Shown here piece by piece: positions 15,059 to 20,770 of a stretch of DNA of 22,374 nucleotides. Origin of the DNA: Trueperaceae bacterium (GTDB lineage: Bacteria; Deinococcota; Deinococci; Deinococcales; Trueperaceae); contig SLSQ01000184.1 of NCBI GenBank assembly GCA_007130355.1, forward strand, positions 1-22,374, in the 5' to 3' direction. A program made the translations under genes and the position numbers. Below the pieces are notes generated by a model, which saw nothing but the letters and a program-made list of their open reading frames with translations, had not been told where the DNA came from and did not search any database. The stretch's first letter is position 1, and each line of letters begins with the position of its first letter.

Positions 15059-16587
15059 GGGGTCGCTCCTTCGACGTGCGCGTACGGGACGAACGGCGCC
15101 AGGTGTCGTTCGAAGTGGCGGGCGAGGGCGTCCTCGTGGGCGGTGCGGCGGCGTTGCAGCAGCTCGAGCAGGTCGCCGCCGTGCGCGTCGAGCGCGCTGC
15201 CGAAGGTGACGTGGAGCACCTGTCGGGCGTCGTCGTCGTCGAGCAGCCCGGGCAGCGCCTCGTCCGCGAGGGAGCGGGGGCCCGGCACCGACTCGAGGCG
15301 CGCGCCGATCAGGTAGCTGGCGCGGTCGGTCTCGAACCGCTTGTGCCCGATCCGCAGGATCTTGCGGAACAGGTCGGGCGCGTGCACCGCGGCGACGCGG
15401 AGCGCTTCGAGGTAGGAGGTTCCGGCGGTCTTGAGGTGCACCCGACCGCGGGTCGCTTCGGCGATGAGCGGGTAGACGGAGAACTTGTCGCTGCCGCTGT
15501 GCAGCGACAGCTTGTACGGGCCGAAGGCGCGCGCGATGCGGGCGTGGGCGTCGAGCGTCCCCTTCAGCTCGTCGAGGTCGCCGCGGTAATCGACGCCCTT
15601 CTCGAAGCGGCCCACGAAGCGGGGTGCGAGCGAGACGACCGGTACGCCGAGCCGCGCGAGCTCGCGGGCGATGAAGGCGTGTTCCTCGGGGGTGGTGGGG
15701 GTGGCGGTCTCGTCGACCGAGAACTCGATCTCGAACGGTCGGCCGGAGGCGGCCAGCGTCCGGTGCAGCCGGGCGGCCTGGGCCAGGGCGGCGCCGTACT
15801 TTGCGGCGGCGCGGGCCAGGGCGGTCTCGTCCAGGCTCAGGGGAAGCCCGTCGGCATCGAGTCGGGTGCCGAGCCAGCGGCCGCGTAGGTCCTCCCAGCG
15901 GTCCTCGAGCTGGTCCCACGGGAGCGCCTCGATCTTGGTGCGGAGCGCGTCGCCCTCCGCCTCGGACGCCTCGTCGTCGACGTGGTCGCCGGGATCGATC
16001 GTGAAGAACGCGAAGCCGGCCTCGAGCGTCCGGTGGACGTCCTCCTCGGTCTTGAGGTGGTCGGCGTCGGCGCCGACCTCGCCGGTCCAGCCGGCCTCGA
16101 AGGCGCCGAAGGTGGCGTCGTCCATCACCTGGCGCGGCGTGCGGCCGGTCCGCGTCATCTCGCGGATCGACTGCTGCGCGAAGATCGGCCGGATCGTGTC
16201 GGCGGCGCCGGCGCGCCGGAGGCCCGCGACGTGCCCCGGCGTCGCCAGGCCGAGCCGGTCGCCGAAGCCGGCGCTGGTGGCGAGGCCGAGCGGACGGGGG
16301 CGCAGGTCGGGCAGCAGGTCGCGCAGGGCGGCGGCGTTGTCGGGCGAGAGCGGGCCGTAGACGACGCTGAGGGTGCGGCCGACGTCGGAACGCTCGCCGT
16401 CGAACGCTCGGATCGAGGCGTGGTCGTGCGGCGCGAGCAGGCCGATGCGGCGTCGGTGCGGGGCGGCGGGGGCGGCCTCGAGCCAGACGGCGGCGCCGCC
16501 GCTGGTACGCAGGCTGCCCGGTCGCATGTCGGGCGCGAGCGCCTTGGCGCGCACCTCGAGGTCGTCGTGTCTGGGTCGATCGGTCAT
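15055..16587 (-). CDS. uxaE: Tagaturonate epimerase
   Basis: Predicted to interconvert D-tagaturonate and D-fructuronate, so that galacturonate joins the glucuronate route without the UxaB/UxaA enzymes; the type example is from Thermotoga. It has 510 aa, in line with the family. Recognisable blocks are RPIFAQQSIREMTRTGRTP (133-151), GADADHLKTEEDV (172-184), EFSVDETATPTTPEEH (288-303), KLSLHSGSDKFSVYP (359-373) and VHLKTAGTSYLEALR (383-397). The His/Asp/Lys residues in these blocks are candidates for the metal and sugar site. ATG at 16587 overlaps the regulator stop in an ATGA junction. It is followed at once by the membrane-protein gene. The family call is strong from motifs and from the uxaC partner in the operon. 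Confidence 0.9.
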   Translation of the reverse strand: MTDRPRHDDLEVRAKALAPDMRPGSLRTSGGAAVWLEAAPAAPHRRRIGLLAPHDHASIRAFDGERSDVGRTLSVVYGPLSPDNAAALRDLLPDLRPRPLGLATSAGFGDRLGLATPGHVAGLRRAGAADTIRPIFAQQSIREMTRTGRTPRQVMDDATFGAFEAGWTGEVGADADHLKTEEDVHRTLEAGFAFFTIDPGDHVDDEASEAEGDALRTKIEALPWDQLEDRWEDLRGRWLGTRLDADGLPLSLDETALARAAAKYGAALAQAARLHRTLAASGRPFEIEFSVDETATPTTPEEHAFIARELARLGVPVVSLAPRFVGRFEKGVDYRGDLDELKGTLDAHARIARAFGPYKLSLHSGSDKFSVYPLIAEATRGRVHLKTAGTSYLEALRVAAVHAPDLFRKILRIGHKRFETDRASYLIGARLESVPGPRSLADEALPGLLDDDDARQVLHVTFGSALDAHGGDLLELLQRRRTAHEDALARHFERHLAPFVPYAHVEGATP

Positions 16588-17678
16588 CGGGGGACCCCTT
16601 TCCGAGTTCGGTCGGCGGCGTGGGCCTCCGGCGGCGGGGCCGGCACGGTGCTGCCGCGCACGATCAGTTCCGGCTGCAGCACGATGTCGACCCCGCGCCC
16701 CTCGCCGCGCATGCGGTCGAGCAGCATCGTCGCGGCGTGGCGACCGAGGTCGTAGGTGGGCGCTCGGATCGTGGAGAGGGCGGGCGTGAACATGCGGGCG
16801 AAGAGGATGTCGTCGTAGCCGATCACCGACAGGTCCCGCGGGACGGAGAGCCCGAGCTCGGTCGCGGCCTGCAGCGCCCCGGCGGCCACCAGGTCGTTGA
16901 AGCAGAGGAGCCCGTCGATCTCCGGGTCGTGCGCCAACAGCGCGTGCGCCGCCCGGGCGCCGCCGTCGACGTCGGGCGGTCCGGGCACGATCCGGTGCTC
17001 GTGCAGGAGAAGACCGCGCTCGCGCGTTTCGCGGTCCGCGCCCAGCAGCCGTTCCCGTCCGGCGTGCGAGTAGGCCGGGCCGGCCAGCACCGCGATCTCG
17101 CGTCGGCCCGCTTCGGCCAGGTGGCGGATCGCCATGCGCGCGCCGTGCTCGTGGTCGATGCGGACCGAACCGGCTACGTCCGGGTCGGAGCGCCGGTTCA
17201 CGATCACCGCGGCGGCGTGCCGGGCGAGCAGCGGAAGCAGCCGTTCGTCGTCCAGTCGGGGGCTGGCCGCGATCACGCCGTCGACGCGGCGGTCCTCGAA
17301 GGCGAGCAGGGCGGATGCTTCGCGGTCGACGTCCTCGATGACGTTCGTGAGCAGGAGCGTGAAGCCGTGTCGGATCGCGACGTCCTCGGCCCCGCGCACG
17401 ATGTCGGGAAAGTACGGGTTGGTGACGTCGGGCACGAGCAGGCCGATGGTGCGGGAGCGGCGGGCCTTGAGCCCGCGCGCGACGATGTTCGGCCGGTAGC
17501 CCAGTTGTGCGATCGCCGAGCGTACACGGGCGCGGGTCGCTTCGCCGACGCCGGGACGATCGTTCACGACGCGCGACACGGTCATGATCGACACGCCCGC
17601 GCGGCGGGCCACGTCCGCCAACGTGACCTTGACGTCGGCGCCGTGCGCCGGGTCGTCCGAGCCGCTCACGTTGCGCAC
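16584..17678 (-). CDS. LacI-family transcriptional regulator of the uronate operon
   Basis: LacI/GalR-type repressor, 364 aa. The helix-turn-helix is at about 18-37 (TLADVARRAGVSIMTVSRVV) and the hinge at about 61-72 (RPNIVARGLKAR). The effector domain includes TIGLLVPDVTNPYFPDIVRG (76-95), DGVIAASP, LLCFNDLVAAGAL and VIGYDDILFARM. The N-terminus is about 15 residues longer than usual because the start is GTG at 17678, placed by GAGGAG 5 bases upstream; a GTG at residue 4 is a possible alternative. It heads the seven-gene uronate operon and overlaps uxaE by 4 bases. The identical palindrome found by its own promoter and in front of the family 5 binding-protein gene is its likely operator. The inducer is presumably a uronate or aldonate intermediate. 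Confidence 0.94.
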   Translation of the reverse strand: MRNVSGSDDPAHGADVKVTLADVARRAGVSIMTVSRVVNDRPGVGEATRARVRSAIAQLGYRPNIVARGLKARRSRTIGLLVPDVTNPYFPDIVRGAEDVAIRHGFTLLLTNVIEDVDREASALLAFEDRRVDGVIAASPRLDDERLLPLLARHAAAVIVNRRSDPDVAGSVRIDHEHGARMAIRHLAEAGRREIAVLAGPAYSHAGRERLLGADRETRERGLLLHEHRIVPGPPDVDGGARAAHALLAHDPEIDGLLCFNDLVAAGALQAATELGLSVPRDLSVIGYDDILFARMFTPALSTIRAPTYDLGRHAATMLLDRMRGEGRGVDIVLQPELIVRGSTVPAPPPEAHAADRTRKGVPR

Positions 17679-17734
17679 CGGTGCTCCTCTCCCCGTCGGT
17701 ACCGCCCCGGTGCAGGGACCGGGACGCGCTCCGA

Positions 17735-17746
17735 GTTAACGATAAC
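17735..17746. promoter_or_regulatory. Operator-like palindrome GTTATCGTTAAC (site 1)
   Basis: Reading on the minus strand, GTTATCGTTAAC begins 4 bases after the -10 box of the uronate operon, so it would cover the transcription start. It has the central CG and near-symmetric GTTA...TAAC arms of LacI-family operators. The same 12-mer recurs at 20439-20450 and a one-base variant at 20601-20612. It is AT-rich in a very GC-rich background, so chance repetition is unlikely. Confidence 0.75.
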
Positions 17747-17750
17747 GGCG

Positions 17751-17779
17751 ATCATACGGAAGGAACGGCCGGAAGGGAA
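17751..17779 (-). promoter_or_regulatory. Promoter of the lacI-uxaE-uxaC operon
   Basis: The minus strand carries TATGAT (17751-17756; 5 of 6 match to TATAAT), with TTCCCT (17774-17779) 17 bp upstream as a weak -35 box. The leader of about 65 bases to the GTG start holds the operator-like site. The weak -35 box could suit a repressed or activator-aided promoter. Confidence 0.6.
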
Positions 17780-17797
17780 GAGGGCCTTCGTGGCGCG

Positions 17798-17835
17798 GCG
17801 CGCACGGGCGGCGCGTCGCCTCCGCCCGTGCGCGC
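17798..17835 (-). terminator. 14-bp perfect hairpin after uxuA, probable terminator
   Basis: The arms GCGCGCACGGGCGG (17798-17811) and CCGCCCGTGCGCGC (17822-17835) are perfectly complementary around a 10-base loop. The hairpin begins 8 bases beyond the uxuA stop and ends before the -35 box of the next operon. There is no clear T-run, so it may need Rho or work as a GC-rich terminator. Its position suits insulation of the uronate-operon promoter from uxuA transcription. Confidence 0.6.
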
Positions 17836-17843
17836 CCCGTCGT

Positions 17844-18884
17844 TCATCGGCCGTCGGTCGCGAGCGCCTCGTGGAGGCCTTGCAGGTAGGCGAGGCCGAT
17901 CGCGCGGTCGTAGAGCCCGTAGCCGGGGATGCCGGTCTCGCCCCAGAGCATCCGACCGTGGTCGGGGCGGAGCGGGACGGCGACGCCGGCCGCCGCGAAC
18001 GCGCGCACGACCCCGTGCAGGTCGACGTCGCCCGCGCTCCGGTGGTGCGCCACCTCGTGGAAGTCGCGCGGTCCGGTGCGCCGCACGTTCCGCGCGTGCA
18101 CGAAGGCGACCCGGTCGGCGAAGCGCTCGGCCAAGGCAGAGAGGTCGTTCTCGGGGTTCGCGCCGAGCGCCCCGGTGCAGAACGTCAGTCCGTGGGCGGG
18201 GGACGGGTGGGCGGCGACGATCCGCTCGAGATCGTTCCCGTCCTTGACGATCCGCGGCAGTCCGAAGATCGACCAGGGCGGGTCGTCCGGATGGATCGCC
18301 AGGCGCACGCCCGCCGCTTCGGCCACGGGCGCCACGTCGCGCAGGAAGGCGGCGAGGTGCTCGTGCAGGCGGCGTTCGTCGATGGCGTCATAGCGAGCGA
18401 AGGCGGCGCGCAGCTCCTCGCCGGAATAGCCGTGCGACCAGGCGGCCAGCCGCTCCATCCCCTGCGACAGATCGAAGCGTTCCAGGTCCGCTTCGGCGTA
18501 GGCCATCGCGTTCGACCCGTCCCCGAGCGGCATCGCGAAGTCGGTCCGCATCCAATCGAAGACCGGCATGAAGTTGTAGCAGACGGTCCGGACCCCCGCC
18601 GCGCCCAGGTTGCGGACCGACTCGGCCCATGCGGCGACGTGCGCGTCCCGGTCCGGACCGTCGGTCTTGATCGCCTCGCTCACCGGCACGCTCTCGGCGA
18701 CCGTCCAGTCGAAGCCGTGCTCTGCCAACGCCTCCTGTCGTGCCTGGATCGCCTCGGGCGTCCACGGCACGCCGGCGGGAAGGTCGTGCAGGGCGGTGAC
18801 GATCCCGTCCAGGCCGGGCACCTGCCGCAGGGCGGCGAGATCCACCGGGTCCTCGGATCCGTACCAGCGCATCGTCCAGATCAT
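17844..18884 (-). CDS. uxuA: Mannonate dehydratase
   Basis: Dehydrates D-mannonate to 2-keto-3-deoxygluconate, a central step of the Ashwell uronate pathway. The chosen protein has 346 aa, within the family's range. Motifs include MRWYG at 5-9, GITAL-like GIVTALHDLP at 27-36, VCYNFMPVFDWMRTDF at 101-116, IHPDDPPWSIFGLPRI at 197-212, the metal-ligand cysteine C236 in FCTGALGANPENDL, H263 in VHARN and the D308-H309 pair in LRPDHGR. ATG at 18884 is preferred over an in-frame start at 18926 because AGGAGG sits 6 bases upstream and homologues begin at this point. It is transcribed separately from the uronate operon, in the same direction, and ends at a hairpin. No copy of the GTTATCGYTAAC site lies in its upstream region. 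Confidence 0.95.
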   Translation of the reverse strand: MIWTMRWYGSEDPVDLAALRQVPGLDGIVTALHDLPAGVPWTPEAIQARQEALAEHGFDWTVAESVPVSEAIKTDGPDRDAHVAAWAESVRNLGAAGVRTVCYNFMPVFDWMRTDFAMPLGDGSNAMAYAEADLERFDLSQGMERLAAWSHGYSGEELRAAFARYDAIDERRLHEHLAAFLRDVAPVAEAAGVRLAIHPDDPPWSIFGLPRIVKDGNDLERIVAAHPSPAHGLTFCTGALGANPENDLSALAERFADRVAFVHARNVRRTGPRDFHEVAHHRSAGDVDLHGVVRAFAAAGVAVPLRPDHGRMLWGETGIPGYGLYDRAIGLAYLQGLHEALATDGR

Positions 18885-19063
18885 CGCGTCCCTCCTGCGG
18901 GCGGCGTCGGCACCCCTGGCGCGCACGGGGCCCGACGTCGCATGATGGCGGCCATGTCGCGACCGATGCCCGAACCCCCGACCGATCTCCGTTCCGTCCC
19001 CACGTCGGCGCCGGCCGTCGCCGGCCCGCGCCCTCCGCGCTCCGGCGCGACGTTGGAGCGCCG
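18885..19063. other. Divergent intergenic region between uxuA and the AGE epimerase
   Basis: This 179-bp GC-rich region must hold promoters for both directions, but no convincing -35/-10 pair was found on either strand. The only symmetry noted is ATGGC-G-GCCAT (about 18945-18955), which is short. The ribosome-binding sites of both flanking genes are within it (AGGAGG for uxuA; TTGGAG for the epimerase). A 41-codon frame that ends in an ATGA overlap with the epimerase start is not convincing as a gene. Confidence 0.5.
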
Positions 19064-20365
19064 ATGAACGCCGAGGGCGCGTCTCGCGCCGACCTCGCTC
19101 GCGACTACCGCGACCACCTGGAGCACGTCGTCCTTCCTTTCTGGCTCGACCGGACGCTCGACCGGGAGCGGGGCGGGATCTTCACCTGCATCGACGAGGA
19201 GACCGGCGAACGGGCGTCGACCGACAAGTTCGTCTGGTCGCAGGCGCGCTGGGCGTGGACGGCGGCGCACGCGGCGCGGATGGCCGACCGAGGGGCGCTG
19301 CGGCTCGACGCCGCACCGTTGCGCGACCATGCCCGACGGACGGCGGACTTCCTACTCGAGCACGCCTTCCTCGAGGACGGCTCGGTCGCCTACCTGCTCG
19401 CCGAGGACGGTACCAAGAAGGAGTTCCTGCCCGGCAAGGGCCACGATCTCAGCTTCTTCGCCGACGGCTTCGTGATCCTGGGCCTGGCGGGCGTGGCGCG
19501 CGCGAGCGGCGAGGCGTCGTACCTGGACGCCGCGCTGCGGACCTACGACCGACTGCGCGACCGCCTGGCGCGCGGCGCGGTGCGGAGCGAGCCGTACCCG
19601 CTGCCGCCCGGGCACCGCGCCCACGCCTGGCCGATGATCCTCCTGAACGTGGCGCAGGAGCTCGAACGGGCCGCCGCGCAGTTCCGGCACGCGCGCGAAG
19701 CGGCCCTGGCCGCCGACGGACTGGCCGACATGGACGCGGTGCTGGACGGCTTCGTACGCGCCGACGGGCTGGTCCAGGAGGTGGCCCGCGAGGGCGAGCC
19801 GCTCGGGGCGGGGTCGACGCTGCTGACGCGACACGTCACCCCCGGGCACGCGATCGAGTCGATGTGGTTCGTGCTCGAGCAAGCGCTGCGGCACGATCGC
19901 CACGACGCCGTTCGCACGGCGTCCCGGGTGATCCGCGCTTCGTTCGAGGCGGGCTGGGATCCGGAGCACGGCGGGCTGTTCCGCTACGTGGTGCCCGGCC
20001 CGGACGGTCCGGAGCCGCAGGGGCCGGCCGACGGCCCGTTCGAGCGGTTGATCGTCGACACCTGGGACACGAAGATCTGGTGGCCGCACTCGGAGACGCT
20101 CTACGCGGCGGCGTTGGCCGCGGAAGCGACCGGCGAGGCGGCGTTCCGGGAGATCCACGATCGGACCCACGCCTACGCCTTCGCGACCTTCCCGCATCCG
20201 GACCGGTCGGTCGGCGAGTGGATCCAGATCCGGGACCGGAGCGGAGCGCCGCTCTCGAAGGTGGTGGGCCTACCGGTCAAGGACCCGTACCACCTCACGC
20301 GGAACCTGTTGCTGCTGATCGAACTGTGGCACGAGGGGATCGAGCGTCGGACCGTCGCGTCGTGA
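19064..20365 (+). CDS. AGE-family (N-acylglucosamine 2-epimerase-like) sugar epimerase/isomerase
   Basis: Cytoplasmic (alpha/alpha)6-barrel enzyme of the AGE superfamily, 433 aa, about the usual length. Conserved catalytic positions are visible: R62 in WSQARWAW, H262 and E265 in TPGHAIESMWF, KIWWPHSE at 337-344, and H410 in KDPYHLTRNL. Family members include GlcNAc 2-epimerase, mannose isomerase and cellobiose 2-epimerase, and these cannot be separated here with confidence. ATG at 19064 follows TTGGAG at about 6 bases. It is the only plus-strand gene upstream of the family 5 binding protein and is divergent from uxuA, which suggests a link to uronate or oligosaccharide use, for example preparing the non-uronate sugars released from the same polymer. 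A GC-rich hairpin follows the stop. Confidence 0.9.
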   Translation: MNAEGASRADLARDYRDHLEHVVLPFWLDRTLDRERGGIFTCIDEETGERASTDKFVWSQARWAWTAAHAARMADRGALRLDAAPLRDHARRTADFLLEHAFLEDGSVAYLLAEDGTKKEFLPGKGHDLSFFADGFVILGLAGVARASGEASYLDAALRTYDRLRDRLARGAVRSEPYPLPPGHRAHAWPMILLNVAQELERAAAQFRHAREAALAADGLADMDAVLDGFVRADGLVQEVAREGEPLGAGSTLLTRHVTPGHAIESMWFVLEQALRHDRHDAVRTASRVIRASFEAGWDPEHGGLFRYVVPGPDGPEPQGPADGPFERLIVDTWDTKIWWPHSETLYAAALAAEATGEAAFREIHDRTHAYAFATFPHPDRSVGEWIQIRDRSGAPLSKVVGLPVKDPYHLTRNLLLLIELWHEGIERRTVAS

Positions 20366-20385
20366 GGCGCGGCGCGGGCGCGCCT
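20365..20385 (+). terminator. Short GC hairpin after the AGE epimerase
   Basis: AGGCGCG (20365-20371) and CGCGCCT (20379-20385) form a 7-bp stem with a 7-base loop, starting on the last base of the stop codon. No T-run follows, so terminator activity is only a possibility. Confidence 0.35.
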
Positions 20386-20438
20386 TCGACCGGCGAGCGG
20401 AGGGAGTGCGGTACGGGGGTGGGTACGGCTACGGTCGC

Positions 20439-20450
20439 GTTAACGATAAC
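20439..20450. promoter_or_regulatory. Operator-like palindrome (site 2)
   Basis: GTTAACGATAAC on the plus strand is exactly GTTATCGTTAAC on the minus strand, identical over 12 bases to site 1 by the uronate promoter. It lies about 105 bp upstream of the TTGACC box and 162 bp (centre to centre) from site 3, so it would be an auxiliary, loop-forming operator. Confidence 0.72.
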
Positions 20451-20553
20451 CGTACGTCGCCGCACGCGCCCCCGGCGCCCCGGCGGACACCGTCGCGGAC
20501 GCGGCGGCGGCGCGTCGTCGGCGCACGGTCGGGTCGAGCGGCGGGACGGCGTC

Positions 20554-20583
20554 TTGACCGCCGAATCCGGCGCGTGCTACACC
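20554..20583 (+). promoter_or_regulatory. Probable promoter of the family 5 binding-protein gene
   Basis: TTGACC (20554-20559; 5 of 6 match to TTGACA) is followed after 18 bp by TACACC (20578-20583), a weak -10 box. The start of transcription would fall near 20590, about 10 bases before operator-like site 3. The strong -35 box and downstream operator support the call; the poor -10 box limits confidence. Confidence 0.45.
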
Positions 20584-20600
20584 TGAAGCGTTCGAAGTCC

Positions 20601-20612
20601 GTTATCGCTAAC
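20601..20612. promoter_or_regulatory. Operator-like palindrome (site 3)
   Basis: GTTATCGCTAAC differs from sites 1 and 2 by one base and is symmetric in its outer four bases on each side, with a central CG. It lies just downstream of the predicted promoter, where repressor binding would block transcription of the binding-protein gene. Confidence 0.72.
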
Positions 20613-20770
20613 GTCGGCGCTCGGGTCCCCGGCCCGCTTCCACGTCGACCGCGGCGGAACCCCGATGGGTACGTCGGGAGGTCGTTTCGTAGTCCGCGTC
20701 GCGCACGGTGCGCGGTCGCGGCGGCGCGATCCCCGTTGCACCGAACCGCTTCCGTTCGAAAGGAGCACGC

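Larger units (their letters stand above)
20366..20770 (+). promoter_or_regulatory. 405-bp non-coding regulatory region before the family 5 binding protein
   Basis: No gene is supported here. The frames that stay open are arginine/proline-rich shadows. The region contains a short hairpin after the epimerase, two copies of the GTTATCGYTAAC palindrome (20439-20450 and 20601-20612, centres 162 bp apart), a TTGACC promoter between them, and a leader of about 180 bases ending in AAAGGAG before the ATG at 20771. The leader was scanned for a recognisable riboswitch or transcript-end hairpin and none was identified. Confidence 0.7.

Noticed and set aside
16620..19067. An 815-codon plus-strand frame antisense to the lacI and uxuA genes.
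   Set aside because: It crosses two real genes and their intergenic promoter, has no recognisable domain and has the composition of an antisense shadow.
18942..19067. A 41-codon plus-strand frame ending in an ATGA overlap with the AGE epimerase start, a possible leader peptide.
   Set aside because: Composition is Pro/Arg/Ala-rich, no ribosome-binding site precedes it, and in DNA this GC-rich such overlaps arise easily; it would need conservation in relatives.
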